From positions 57,777 through 121,776 of the forward strand of contig NWBN01000002.1 of assembly GCA_002633315.1 (NCBI GenBank): a stretch of 64,000 nucleotides of DNA, in the 5' to 3' direction. The notes under the pieces were generated by a model. The model had not been told where the DNA came from. It worked only from the letters and a program-made list of their open reading frames with translations, and did no database searches. The DNA is from Bacteroidales bacterium Phil6 (GTDB lineage Bacteria > Bacteroidota > Bacteroidia > Bacteroidales > F082). Of this stretch, positions 24,545 through 33,924 are shown piece after piece (within the stretch, counting starts at the first letter, position 1; each line of letters opens with the position of its first letter). Both the position numbers and the translations under genes were made by a program.

Positions 24545-26164
24545 TTAAAAGTCGTAATATTTTCTGTCAAGACTTGTTCTAATACCCACGCTAAATATAA
24601 AATCATTTACATTTTCTTTTTCTACAGAATGATAACGATGAGTAATCTCAGCAAACACATTCATGTTATACGAAGGATTGACAAGCCATGAGAATACAAA
24701 ATTATTCATAACGAGAATATTTTTCTCTCCTGTCAGCATATAATGTCCATATCTACCCTCTTCACCATTTATCCAAGCATAATCTCTGTAATCCAAATAA
24801 ATATTATGTCCGTAATTCAATGTATCTACATCATCGCCCCACTGTCCATAATTCATTTTATACTGTAGGTAAAATCTCTTGTAATTATATTGGGCTCTCA
24901 GGACCAACTCACAAAGATTTGCGCCCCAAGGATGTGCAAGCGGCTGATTATGATGAGCATAATTATCTTCTCCTGTATAATGAGAATACATATATGGTCT
25001 CACAAGATTAAATTCCCCCTGTAAAAACAGATTCTTCACACCGAAACAATTGTAACTCTTCACACCGAACTGATAAGCCTGTTTATTGGCATAATAACCT
25101 GTACCGGCGACAAATTCATGCACTGTCATCTCATCGAGGACAAACTGACCATACAATGTAGTATGTTTTCCAAGAATAAAACTCATATTAAGACCCATCA
25201 GAGCATTATCAGGAGAAGCTCCGGCGTAATAATCCGTTGAACGAAGGAAGATAATAGGATTGATGTATTGAAAATCAAACCCTCTACGTATTCCATCATC
25301 ATTTTGTCCTCTACATACCATGGCATCGAAAACACCTATATTAAGACGTTTTGTCACGGCATAGTCCAAAAAATGAATAATAGTAAACTTACGGGCATAG
25401 GTGTTGTCGGACAACAGGGTAAATCTATCTGTCATTTGTGAATAAAGACATGTATATTGTATATTCCAGACATTAGCAGTAAGTTTTAAATATGGATAAG
25501 AGAAAGCATTATCCGAAAGTATCAGAGAACGATAGCCGTCACCAATAAAATTCTTTCCATAGCCGAGTGTGGCATTAAGCCAATACACTGGGCGCAAAGA
25601 AATGTATGCCGAAGCATTGGTAAAATCAAAGCCTGTTTCTTTAAAACGTTTAGTATAACCCTGTCCGGGAATCACTTTATTTTCAACACAATAAGCATCA
25701 ATATAATCCGGGAACACAGCCTGATTTTCTCTTACATTACTATAGAAAGCAAAGTTTTTGCCTATTGTGCCTTTTACTTCAGCACCTCTTGTATTTACCC
25801 ATATAGACTTATCATTGTCTTTGCCAATTTCAAAATCAATAATCGGATTCACCGCCAAATAAAAATCATCTCCTTTTACTCTGATAAAATCTTTATTAAT
25901 AAAGGAATCCCAAATCATTTTTTTCCATTTCTTATTAAAATCAACATTCCAATATTGTGATTCATTAAGACTGTCAATATCGATAATGCCATTAAACTGA
26001 TATTCGGACCAAGACTTCATGGCAGTATGAAAACGATATGAAGAATTATAAGCAGCACTTTGCAAAGACATTTCATAATCATCATTAAGAGGCACGAGCA
26101 ACTCTTGGGCATCAACATGAGAAAACAAAATACCCAACAATACAACAATAAATACTTTTTTCAT
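24545..26164 (-). CDS. Wzi/RemB-like outer-membrane beta-barrel protein
   Basis: A 539-residue exported protein with a Sec signal peptide (MKKVFIVVLLGILFSHVDAQ). The rest alternates polar and aromatic residues as in an outer-membrane barrel and ends with a Phe (RKYYDF), a usual sorting signal. The pattern (an N-terminal domain, then repeated strands such as LNATLGYGKNFIGDGYRSL, YPYLKLTANVW, LYGQFVLDEM) fits the capsule-assembly Wzi family and the gliding-associated RemB of Bacteroidota. Its place in a glycan cluster supports a role in surface attachment or export of polysaccharide. Which of the two families is closer cannot be decided by eye. Confidence 0.72.
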   Translation of the reverse strand: MKKVFIVVLLGILFSHVDAQELLVPLNDDYEMSLQSAAYNSSYRFHTAMKSWSEYQFNGIIDIDSLNESQYWNVDFNKKWKKMIWDSFINKDFIRVKGDDFYLAVNPIIDFEIGKDNDKSIWVNTRGAEVKGTIGKNFAFYSNVRENQAVFPDYIDAYCVENKVIPGQGYTKRFKETGFDFTNASAYISLRPVYWLNATLGYGKNFIGDGYRSLILSDNAFSYPYLKLTANVWNIQYTCLYSQMTDRFTLLSDNTYARKFTIIHFLDYAVTKRLNIGVFDAMVCRGQNDDGIRRGFDFQYINPIIFLRSTDYYAGASPDNALMGLNMSFILGKHTTLYGQFVLDEMTVHEFVAGTGYYANKQAYQFGVKSYNCFGVKNLFLQGEFNLVRPYMYSHYTGEDNYAHHNQPLAHPWGANLCELVLRAQYNYKRFYLQYKMNYGQWGDDVDTLNYGHNIYLDYRDYAWINGEEGRYGHYMLTGEKNILVMNNFVFSWLVNPSYNMNVFAEITHRYHSVEKENVNDFIFSVGIRTSLDRKYYDF

Positions 26165-26192
26165 AACTCTATCATTTGATTCATTATATTTT

Positions 26193-26594
26193 TTATTTAT
26201 CCAAATTCAAAACATCTTCTGGAGCAAAAGGGGTATAAGGGCCATCCTTAACCTCGAAAATTACCGTACCGGATTCAAGAACATCAATAGTATGCCATTG
26301 ATTTTTGGGAACGTGTATCCCAAACACTTCTTTTTTATTGTCGATAATACCACTCTCGACAAGATCTCCATTGTCATTATAAAACTTATATTCAAAAGAA
26401 CCCCTCAATAATATGTAAGTCTCATCCGTATGAGGATGTCTATGTATCGGCAGAACTGTACCGGGTTCCAAAGCATTAAAAAGTCTTTGAGCCTTGGCAT
26501 CCAACGACTCATGCAGATTGTAATTCATTCTTAATCGCGGAGATTCTTTAGCCTGCTCCGTCACTTTATCTAACAATTCTTTGGTGATTAACAT
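26193..26594 (-). CDS. WbuC-family cupin
   Basis: A 133-residue single-domain cupin. The metal-binding motif reads HRHPHTDETYILLRGSFEY and the second motif PKNQWHTIDVLE. WbuC proteins sit in O-antigen and exopolysaccharide clusters, and their reaction is not established, although a sugar-modifying isomerase or oxygenase role is often proposed. It overlaps the end of the O-antigen ligase gene by 7 bp, so it is translated from the same mRNA. Confidence 0.88.
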   Translation of the reverse strand: MLITKELLDKVTEQAKESPRLRMNYNLHESLDAKAQRLFNALEPGTVLPIHRHPHTDETYILLRGSFEYKFYNDNGDLVESGIIDNKKEVFGIHVPKNQWHTIDVLESGTVIFEVKDGPYTPFAPEDVLNLDK

Positions 26595-28054
26595 AACTTA
26601 TTATTTTGACAAAATGTAACATGAAAAAACAACAAATGAAACAATAAAAAGAAAATTATGCCCAATTGTCTTTCAAAGATAGACTCAAAAACAGCATTAA
26701 ACAAAATTATGAACATAAAAGATAGATACACTATATCATATTTTTTTCTTTTTATCATCAAAACAAGAGGCAACACAAAAAAAGAAAGCATAAGAAGCAA
26801 ACCTATAATGCCTACACTAATTAAAGTATCAAAATATTGATTATGTGAATTTGCTTCATTTTTAATTGCTGAATTAACAATTTTATATTTTATTAAATTA
26901 GCTTCCACTGTTTGAGGCTGACAACCGTAATCTTCAGCAATAATAATAGCTTCTTCATTTAAACTGTCAAAAGATGATGTTGAAAACATATTAGATATAC
27001 TATCAAGACACTTAATCTTAAGTGTATCAAAATTTTCAATATCCGGATTAACAGGTTCTATTTTATTCAACAATTCATCTTTGTAATCATAATAACCATT
27101 GACAAGAGCATCTAATCTGTCTCCTGTACCTGTCCCAAAAGCATAACATGTTCCAATGACAGATTTGGCAATTTGATATAACACCACTCTGGTATCTGTT
27201 TTATTTTCATTTGTCAATTTATGAAACGTATCGACAAACCTGTTAAAGCTGTTTTTAAAAACAAAACATGAAGCAACAATAAACACGCTGATTGACAAAA
27301 AAACACACAATGCGATTTTCTTTTTTTTCAACACAAATACTACCCATATTATCAAAGCGATAAACAACAGCGTCATACAAAGAATTCCGGCCCTTGAGTT
27401 CTGGAAAAAAATACTAATTACAAGAATAACAGAACATATAATATCGACAAGTTTTGTCTTTGCAGATTCTACAGTAAAAATCTCTACAAAAAGAAACACT
27501 ATTGCAAGACAAATATACATAGATGTATATGTATGATGAGAATCAAATATCTTTGCCTTAGCAACTACATAGGAATACATTGTCTTTTCATAAAATATAT
27601 GATTAAAAGAAGCTATGGAAAAATCAACAAGAAAAACAACTACGAGAGAAAATGTCAGCACATAAAGCAAATAACGCAATCTGTCTTTTGTAATAAAAGA
27701 CAAATCAGAGAATAAAAAATAAAGAGGCAAAAGCAAAAAAAACAGTTTCTTGCCAATTTGTTCCCAAGCAGAAGAAACATCTGATGAATAAAATACTCCT
27801 ATAAGATATACTAACCAAGTGGCTGCAAAAACAAGATATGCAAAAGTGTATTCAAATTGTCGTTTATTAAATTCAAATTTTTGAATAAACACAATTTTTA
27901 AAAATCCGAACAACAGCAATAACATCACCATATATGATGCAACTCTCCAATAAAACGGAATCACTATCACCAACAATGTCAAAAGCGATAATTCTATTTT
28001 CTGTATTACATCGAGATCTTTAAAATATTTCATCATCAAATAATTGCAAATCAT
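26588..28054 (-). CDS. O-antigen ligase/polymerase (Wzy_C) family protein
   Basis: A 488-residue polytopic membrane protein with about 11-12 helices and one large periplasmic loop of about 120 residues between FKNSFNRFVDTF and the conserved motif NSHNQYFDTLISVGIIGLL. A second family motif, FQNSRAGILCM, lies in the middle. Members polymerise or ligate undecaprenyl-linked glycan at the periplasmic face. The in-frame TTG at 28069 is unlikely; ATG at 28054 or MMKYFKDL at 28033 are better starts. A TATCTTTG -7 site is at 28099-28106. Confidence 0.85.
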   Translation of the reverse strand: MICNYLMMKYFKDLDVIQKIELSLLTLLVIVIPFYWRVASYMVMLLLLFGFLKIVFIQKFEFNKRQFEYTFAYLVFAATWLVYLIGVFYSSDVSSAWEQIGKKLFFLLLPLYFLFSDLSFITKDRLRYLLYVLTFSLVVVFLVDFSIASFNHIFYEKTMYSYVVAKAKIFDSHHTYTSMYICLAIVFLFVEIFTVESAKTKLVDIICSVILVISIFFQNSRAGILCMTLLFIALIIWVVFVLKKKKIALCVFLSISVFIVASCFVFKNSFNRFVDTFHKLTNENKTDTRVVLYQIAKSVIGTCYAFGTGTGDRLDALVNGYYDYKDELLNKIEPVNPDIENFDTLKIKCLDSISNMFSTSSFDSLNEEAIIIAEDYGCQPQTVEANLIKYKIVNSAIKNEANSHNQYFDTLISVGIIGLLLMLSFFVLPLVLMIKRKKYDIVYLSFMFIILFNAVFESIFERQLGIIFFLLFHLLFFHVTFCQNNKLC

Positions 28055-28098
28055 ATTAAATGTATTCAATTCAAAATATAAATCAATACATTTATTTT

Positions 28099-28106
28099 CA
28101 AAGATA
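28099..28106 (-). promoter_or_regulatory. -7 promoter element upstream of the O-antigen ligase gene
   Basis: TATCTTTG on the minus strand. A second TATCTTTG lies at 28153-28160, and a perfect 7-bp hairpin (AATTCGG 28166-28172, CCGAATT 28179-28185) sits just upstream of it and could be an operator or the end of the preceding transcript. Confidence 0.55.
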
Positions 28107-28311
28107 TTTTTACATTACATCATTTTGAAAACAATCATCATCTAAATCTCGGCAAAGATAAGATTAATTCGGGAAACACCGAATTGAAAACAACTTTTTA
28201 ATTCATTTACAAATTTACAATGCAACTAAAACATAGCAATGTTTATCGAAACACCACATAAAGATTTATATTTACAACAAATCAAGAAAAAAACAAAAGA
28301 TTTCATACCAA

Positions 28312-30237
28312 TCATTTATCCAAAGAAGCGAAAACAGAATTGTTTGATTTAAATTCAGGAACTATATCTTTCATTTTAGCAACGATTTTAAAATCATCGC
28401 TTGTAAGCAACATTTCATAAAGTTCTTTCAATTTAGAATCCACATTTTCTTTAGGATACTGACGCACTTTGGCACGCATAATTTTTGGATGTTGAGTTGG
28501 AACAGTATTCTCTTTAGTAGCGAGAAGTTCTTCATAAAGTTTCTCACCGGGACGTAATCCTGTAATTTTAATCTCTACATTTTGAAGACCTGAAAGTTTT
28601 ATCATTTTGCTTGCCATATCATAAATCTTCACCGGTTCACCCATGTCGAACACAAAAATATCATCATCTTCGCCTATTGCACCAGCTTCCAATACAAGGC
28701 TACAAGCTTCCGGTATCGTCATAAAATAACGAATAATGTTTTTATCTGTCACAGTAAGAGGACCACCTTTTGCCAACTGTTTCTTAAACAAAGGTATAAC
28801 AGAGCCATTGGAGCCCAACACATTGCCAAAGCGAGTAGTGACAAATTTAATGCCTTCTGCCTGACGGCTTTGAGTATAAATCTCAGCTATACGTTTTGTG
28901 GCACCCATGACATTAGTAGGATTAACAGCTTTATCAGTTGAAACCATCACAAATTTTTCAACACCGCATCTAATAGCCAAATCTGCAACTATTTTTGTGC
29001 CAAAAACATTGACAAAAACCGCTTCATACGGAAAATCCTCCATAAGAGGTACATGTTTATATGCAGCAGCATGGTATAATACCTGTGGATGAAACTTCTC
29101 GAACACTTCTGTCATCTTAACCTCATCTTTGACATTACCAACAATAAATTCCATAGGAATACAGAGAGATTTATAAGGCTCATTGTTTTTCAGTTCAAAC
29201 TGCAAATCATATATTGGGGATTCAGCCTGGTCGAGTAGAACAAGACGTTTAGGATGATATTGCAACACCTGTCTGCATATCTCGCTTCCAATAGAACCTG
29301 CCGCACCGGTCACCATGACCACTTTACCCTGTATTTCGTTGGAAACATTCTCTTTACCAAGAACGATAGGTTCTCTTTCAAGAAGATCCTCTATTTTAAT
29401 ATCCTCAATCTGATTGACTTTCAGTTCACCATTTATCCAGTTATTAATATGAGGAACCGATTTCACTTTCAAATTAAGGTCGAGTCCTAAATTGATAAGA
29501 CGCTGTCTATCATTAACATTAAGACTCGGCATTGCCATAATCATGGTACTGATATTATTTTTTTCAAGGAACTCCCTATTTAAAACAGCAGACGGTTTTT
29601 TTATAGGTATTCCATTAATAGTTTTACCTATTTTAGCTGAAGAATCATCTATAAAAGATTTAATCAAATATTGATGTGATGTATCCTGATATAAAGCATT
29701 AAATGTTATCAATCCGGCATCGCCTGCACCATAGATGACGGCATTAATTATATTAGGGTGTTGTCTGAAATACTCATTATATATTCTACGTATAATCAAA
29801 CGGGAGAATGCCATGACTATCAACACCATTAAAGTTATAAAAAACGATTCAAAATATGATGGAAACAAAAAATTATAATTAGGCAGAAGTTTATATAATA
29901 TCATCTTGCAAACAAAAAGCACGATGAAAGCACTGCAACAAGTCCATGCCAACCTTGTGATATCATTAAAACCGGTATATCTTATCAACCCTTTAAATGA
30001 ACCGGTAAGAATAAAACAGACAGCAAATACAATGAGAACACTTACAAGATGTATCAAAACGACTTCATAATCCCGACTTAAATAAGACAATTGGTTATAA
30101 TATTTAATAAAAACCATTAAAATATAAGAAAATACCACAAGTAATAAATCAAATATTAGAACCCACCACTTAGGAAATGAACCCGACACATGTTTCCCAA
30201 ACAAAGTTCTCGCAATCTCCATAAATAATCTCTTCAT
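28312..30237 (-). CDS. FlaA1/WbpM-type NDP-sugar 4,6-dehydratase
   Basis: A 641-residue inner-membrane enzyme of the CapD/WbpM/FlaA1 family. Four N-terminal helices precede a CoA-binding-like Rossmann domain (VIYGAGDAGLI) and the short-chain dehydrogenase domain (VVMVTGAAGSIGSEICRQ near residues 305-322, YKHVPLMEDFP, STDKAVNPTNVMGATKR). It probably converts UDP-GlcNAc to a 4-keto-6-deoxy sugar for surface glycans. The catalytic Tyr of classical members is replaced by Met in the V-M-G-A-T-K-R segment, as expected for the long membrane-bound type. The upstream TTG at 30255 lies within the promoter-like site, so ATG at 30237 is chosen. It heads the glycan cluster. Confidence 0.92.
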   Translation of the reverse strand: MKRLFMEIARTLFGKHVSGSFPKWWVLIFDLLLVVFSYILMVFIKYYNQLSYLSRDYEVVLIHLVSVLIVFAVCFILTGSFKGLIRYTGFNDITRLAWTCCSAFIVLFVCKMILYKLLPNYNFLFPSYFESFFITLMVLIVMAFSRLIIRRIYNEYFRQHPNIINAVIYGAGDAGLITFNALYQDTSHQYLIKSFIDDSSAKIGKTINGIPIKKPSAVLNREFLEKNNISTMIMAMPSLNVNDRQRLINLGLDLNLKVKSVPHINNWINGELKVNQIEDIKIEDLLEREPIVLGKENVSNEIQGKVVMVTGAAGSIGSEICRQVLQYHPKRLVLLDQAESPIYDLQFELKNNEPYKSLCIPMEFIVGNVKDEVKMTEVFEKFHPQVLYHAAAYKHVPLMEDFPYEAVFVNVFGTKIVADLAIRCGVEKFVMVSTDKAVNPTNVMGATKRIAEIYTQSRQAEGIKFVTTRFGNVLGSNGSVIPLFKKQLAKGGPLTVTDKNIIRYFMTIPEACSLVLEAGAIGEDDDIFVFDMGEPVKIYDMASKMIKLSGLQNVEIKITGLRPGEKLYEELLATKENTVPTQHPKIMRAKVRQYPKENVDSKLKELYEMLLTSDDFKIVAKMKDIVPEFKSNNSVFASLDK

Positions 30238-30252
30238 AAGTAATATTTTGTG

Positions 30253-30260
30253 CAAATATA
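30253..30260 (-). promoter_or_regulatory. -7 promoter element of the NDP-sugar dehydratase
   Basis: TATATTTG on the minus strand. It overlaps the only upstream start codon, which moves the real start to 30237. Confidence 0.55.
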
Positions 30261-30289
30261 TATATTTTTTTAATTTATCAAATAATTTT

Positions 30290-31573
30290 TTAAAAATTTA
30301 TATCTATTTCTTCAAATTGTCTTCTCAATTTATTATTAAAAGTCCATCTTATATCAGAACACCATCTTCTAAGATATTCACAATAATCAAAAAAGAAAGG
30401 ATAACTAAACTCGAAAAACAACAAAGAAATCATTGCAAGTTCCCAAGGGACAACACAAAAGAGTACCGGAATGGCAACAAGCATCATAACAGTATGTACG
30501 ACCAATTCCACGCCGAAATTCACTGTATTACGAAAAGCAGCATCGCCTAATCTGTTGAGAATAAAATATGCCACTATCCATATTGGAGAACTTGCAACGG
30601 CAGCAGCAACAAATATTGGCAGCCCAAGTAATAAAATAAAAGTTTTCAACAACATACTAAACAAAGGCAATTTCCTTGATACTGAATATACCGATATATT
30701 AGAAGCTTTACGTTTTGCTGTAAAATCGAGTATTTTTTCAAATATCTTCTTTGCTTTCTCCGGTTCTTTATCTCTAAACTTAACAATATTTTCAACCACC
30801 TTATTATTATTATCACGTCGTTTTGCCAAAGAAGAAGGAAGGCGATGAGCTTTAATCTTTACAATTTCCCAAATAGCATCATAATCCTCATCATCAGGAA
30901 GAAATGTTATCAATTTAGACATTCGTTCTGACAAAACATCACGCAGGTTATTCATTATAACAGCCTCATTTTCTGTTTCATTACGTTTTACAAACTCCGT
31001 TACATTAATAGGTTCTCCAAAACTCAACAAGACATTGGAACGATACCGAAAATAATCTCCATAATCTATACCTGTTGGAATAATAAAAACCTGTTTTTTG
31101 TCGCCAAATCGTTTATTTGCCTCCAAAGCAATATGAAAAATACCCTTGCTCAGCTTACGTAAAGAATGTTTCGTTCTATGTGTTGCTTCTGGGAAAAGAT
31201 ACAACTGCACCTCATCATGAATAACATCGACAGCTTGATCAATAATATCGTTGTTGTTATCCCTCACTGAACTGATACCGTCACGTATTCTATAAATTGG
31301 CAAAATCCTCAACCAGCGTAATATTTTAGCTATGGTTGGATTTTTGAATATATCGGCTCTGGCAATAAACACCTTTTTCTTGTGATCTTTGGCAAGTAAA
31401 ACCAAAGCATCGGTAAGAGCGTTACAATGATTCGAACCATAAACCTTAGCACCCTTTTCCAAAAGGTTTTCTTTTCCAACGACCTGATATTTTCTAAAAC
31501 CTCTTTTTATATGATAATCAACATAATATCGCAAAAAAGAGTATAATTTATTATCATCTTGAATCTTTCCCAT
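30290..31573 (-). CDS. PlsC-type membrane acyltransferase
   Basis: A 427-residue protein. The N-terminal half is a 1-acylglycerol-phosphate acyltransferase domain with the catalytic motif as NHCNALTD (His and Asp five residues apart, the spacing I associate with Bacteroidota homologues), RADIFKNP, RIRDGISSVRD, and the acceptor motif FPEATHR. The C-terminal half contains about three transmembrane helices (LLLGLPIFVAAAV and two more) and a basic end. It probably transfers an acyl chain to glycerol-3-phosphate or a lysophospholipid at the inner membrane. Confidence 0.88.
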   Translation of the reverse strand: MGKIQDDNKLYSFLRYYVDYHIKRGFRKYQVVGKENLLEKGAKVYGSNHCNALTDALVLLAKDHKKKVFIARADIFKNPTIAKILRWLRILPIYRIRDGISSVRDNNNDIIDQAVDVIHDEVQLYLFPEATHRTKHSLRKLSKGIFHIALEANKRFGDKKQVFIIPTGIDYGDYFRYRSNVLLSFGEPINVTEFVKRNETENEAVIMNNLRDVLSERMSKLITFLPDDEDYDAIWEIVKIKAHRLPSSLAKRRDNNNKVVENIVKFRDKEPEKAKKIFEKILDFTAKRKASNISVYSVSRKLPLFSMLLKTFILLLGLPIFVAAAVASSPIWIVAYFILNRLGDAAFRNTVNFGVELVVHTVMMLVAIPVLFCVVPWELAMISLLFFEFSYPFFFDYCEYLRRWCSDIRWTFNNKLRRQFEEIDINF

Positions 31574-31593
31574 TTAACATTACTTTGAATTTA

Positions 31594-31601
31594 CAAAGTT
31601 A
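31594..31601 (-). promoter_or_regulatory. -7 promoter element of the acyltransferase
   Basis: TAACTTTG on the minus strand, 20 bp before the ATG, in a short divergent intergenic region. Confidence 0.55.
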
Positions 31602-31633
31602 TAAATTAATTTTCTACAAAAACAATTATTAGT

Positions 31634-31641
31634 TATTTTTG
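31634..31641 (+). promoter_or_regulatory. -7 promoter element of the FMN-binding protein
   Basis: TATTTTTG, 25 bp before the ATG at 31667, in the same divergent region. Confidence 0.55.
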
Positions 31642-31666
31642 CACCTAATTCTTAAAACATGTAAAT

Positions 31667-32281
31667 ATGACAAAAGTTAGAAGAATCGTTTTGATGATTG
31701 CTGTTATAGTTTTCTTAATATTTTCCACACTATATATCATCGGTCATTATGGTGGAGAATCATATCAAGATAAAAACGATTATGTTATGCCAACTGATGC
31801 CATTGCATCAAATTTTTCTGATTATCACGATATTATAAAAAAAGATGTTGCTCTTTTTTCCATTGTCGATAATAAAAACCAAGAAATCGGCATGATAGTG
31901 TTCACCTCTCCTATCTCTGATGACATAATCGGATTTTACAGAAGCATTCCAATGACTATTTTAATGGATAAAGACCAAAAAATCGTTAAAGTCATCATCA
32001 ACAAGAACGATGAAACTCCATCATACATGCAAAAATTGGAAAACAAAGAGTTCACTAATGCATTTATTGGATTGACATCACACGAAATAATTGACAAACA
32101 GATAGATGCAGTCAGTGGAGCCACTATTTCTTCCAATGCCATCACCAATTCCATAAAGAAAAGAATGACATATCTTGAAGAACAGCTCAATCCAGAACCT
32201 GTAATAGATGCCAATTTCATCATAGCAGCCATAGGCTTATTATGTATTGTAATCATTATATGCACAAAGAAAAAACAATAA
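31667..32281 (+). CDS. Membrane-anchored FMN-binding-domain protein (RnfG/NqrC-like)
   Basis: A 204-residue protein with a helix at each end (residues about 7-27 and 181-198) and an extracytoplasmic FMN-binding domain between. The segment DAVSGATISSNAI contains the flavinylation motif D-x-x-S-G-A-T, with Thr153 as the expected site for covalent FMN attachment by ApbE. Such domains pass electrons across or along the membrane in Rnf, Nqr and related systems. Here it is alone: no rnf, nqr or apbE gene is beside it, so its partners are unknown. It is divergent from the acyltransferase and convergent with comF. Confidence 0.82.
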   Translation: MTKVRRIVLMIAVIVFLIFSTLYIIGHYGGESYQDKNDYVMPTDAIASNFSDYHDIIKKDVALFSIVDNKNQEIGMIVFTSPISDDIIGFYRSIPMTILMDKDQKIVKVIINKNDETPSYMQKLENKEFTNAFIGLTSHEIIDKQIDAVSGATISSNAITNSIKKRMTYLEEQLNPEPVIDANFIIAAIGLLCIVIIICTKKKQ

Positions 32282-32374
32282 ATGTTTAAATTTTAATCTC
32301 ATAAATTGTCAATAAAATAGTAACATTGACATGCTGTATTATCAACTTTGATTATCAATGTCATATCATTATTG

Positions 32375-33067
32375 TCAATTACCGGCACAAGCTGTTGTGG
32401 CGACACTTATACAAATGTTTGAGATTTCACGTAAAGTCGTTCCTGCTGCAATCAAGGTAGCACCTGTTGTCAATACGTCATCTATCAACAACAGATGTTT
32501 ACCATACAACGATTCAGCATTTCTCACCCCAAAAACGTCTTTCACATTTTTCCAGCGTTCCTCTTTATTTTTCTTCGTTTGTGTTTCTGTATATGTCTTG
32601 CGGAAAAGTACATTATCAATTATTGGAATACCGGTTATTTTTTCAACCCCCTGAGCAATGACAAAACTTTGATTATAACCTCGTTTAAATTCTTTTTTTC
32701 TATGTAACGGAACAGGAACAAGACAATCGATATCAGTGAAAAATGGAGATTTTGAAATACTTTTTCCAAGTTCTTCACCAAGAAAGAAGCCGGCTTCTTT
32801 ACATCCATTGTATTTCAAACCGTGAACAAGGTTCTGTATTCTTCCACTTTTAGAAAAGAAAAACTCTGCCGTGACAGCATTGAAATCAACAAGTCCATAA
32901 AACATTTGTACCAATGGATTATTTTCCGACATTTCATAACCGGTTTTAGGAAGAAGATATCGGCATGTCATGCACACAGTGTCTTCATTGTGCATCAAAC
33001 TGTTGCCACATGCTTCACAAACACGTGGATAAAACAAATCGATAATACTATTAAAAAAAGTTTTCAT
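32375..33067 (-). CDS. comF: ComF-family phosphoribosyltransferase-like protein
   Basis: A 230-residue protein with an N-terminal zinc finger (C17, C20, C32, C35) and a type I phosphoribosyltransferase domain whose PRPP loop is LLLIDDVLTTGATL (192-205). The conserved VPVPLHRKKEFKRGYNQSF segment is also present. Homologues help imported single-stranded DNA enter the cytosol in competent bacteria; in non-competent species the role is unclear. It is a single gene. Confidence 0.9.
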   Translation of the reverse strand: MKTFFNSIIDLFYPRVCEACGNSLMHNEDTVCMTCRYLLPKTGYEMSENNPLVQMFYGLVDFNAVTAEFFFSKSGRIQNLVHGLKYNGCKEAGFFLGEELGKSISKSPFFTDIDCLVPVPLHRKKEFKRGYNQSFVIAQGVEKITGIPIIDNVLFRKTYTETQTKKNKEERWKNVKDVFGVRNAESLYGKHLLLIDDVLTTGATLIAAGTTLREISNICISVATTACAGN

Positions 33068-33285
33068 AATTCATGGATTTTGGCAATTATAATAAATTCA
33101 AAAAACATACCAAAACACAGAACCTAAAACATTTTTAAGATTTATTAAGAAATATAAAAGAAAACAAAATTTATCAATGTTAAAATATGACAAAACAAAA
33201 TAATTAATATATCTATTGAACAATTTCAAGTAATAAGATGTTAAGTGTACGGTTTTGGTTATACATTTCAATTTTCTCAGATGGA

Positions 33286-33317
33286 ATAAGTGCCATGGTT
33301 CCCCGCCAGGCACTTAT
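33286..33317 (-). other. Strong hairpin between DUF3109 and comF
   Basis: A 9-bp perfect stem (ATAAGTGCC 33286-33294, GGCACTTAT 33309-33317) is extended by three inner pairs (TGG/CCA) past one bulged A, with a 7-nt loop. There is no T run on either side, so it is not an ordinary terminator. It lies just after the DUF3109 stop codon and may stabilise that mRNA 3' end or work with Rho. Confidence 0.6.
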
Positions 33318-33326
33318 CATTTTAAA

Positions 33327-33896
33327 TCAAAAATCCTTATCATTTATAGCTTTGACAAGTCTTTCATACCAGTAGGCACCGAATCTTCTGATGAGAGGAT
33401 TTTTCAAAAAAACATACAAAGGAATTCCTTCTTTTTCTCCTTTTTTCTTAGCCGGAACACAAACACTCCACTCATGGTACACAATATGAATAAAGCCATC
33501 TTTTTCCATCAGTCTTATAGGATATAAATGGCAACTTATTGGCTTTTGAAAATCCGTCTTACCTTCCAAAAAAGCCTTTTCAATGGCACACAATGCCGTT
33601 CCATTTTCATGAAAATAGACGAAAGCACATTCTTCATCATTTACAAGAGGGGTCACCATATTTCCAAAATCGTCATAATCATAGACATCATTATTTTCAA
33701 TCGCCATAATGCCTTCTTTTCTCATATACGGTTTTATTGCCTCTATATTTTCTTCTATCATGCCCACCTCAAGAGGTTCCAATGGCGCTCCGGCATCACC
33801 GGCAACACAGCATTCACCTTTACAACGAAGAAGATTACAACAAAAACGCGCCTCAAGAAACTTGTCGGTTACCACGACATTATCTAAAATCATCAT
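33327..33896 (-). CDS. DUF3109 cysteine-rich protein
   Basis: A 189-residue protein of the DUF3109/YkgJ-like group. Conserved cysteines lie in FCCNLLRCKGECCVAGD, at CAFVY, CAIEKAF, ISCHLYPIR and SVCVP. Such a set is predicted to bind zinc or an iron-sulfur cluster. No reaction is known to me. The in-frame TTG at 33920 is rejected in favour of ATG at 33896 (MMILDNVVV). It follows a small membrane protein gene on the same strand by 28 bp. Confidence 0.85.
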   Translation of the reverse strand: MMILDNVVVTDKFLEARFCCNLLRCKGECCVAGDAGAPLEPLEVGMIEENIEAIKPYMRKEGIMAIENNDVYDYDDFGNMVTPLVNDEECAFVYFHENGTALCAIEKAFLEGKTDFQKPISCHLYPIRLMEKDGFIHIVYHEWSVCVPAKKKGEKEGIPLYVFLKNPLIRRFGAYWYERLVKAINDKDF

Positions 33897-33924
33897 ATTA
33901 TAATATTTTAAATATAACAATATT

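Noticed and set aside
32305..32365. Imperfect hairpin between the FMN-binding protein gene and comF
   Set aside because: The ACATTGA/TCAATGT arms are short and AT-rich and have a loop of about 25 nt with no T run; too weak to call a terminator.
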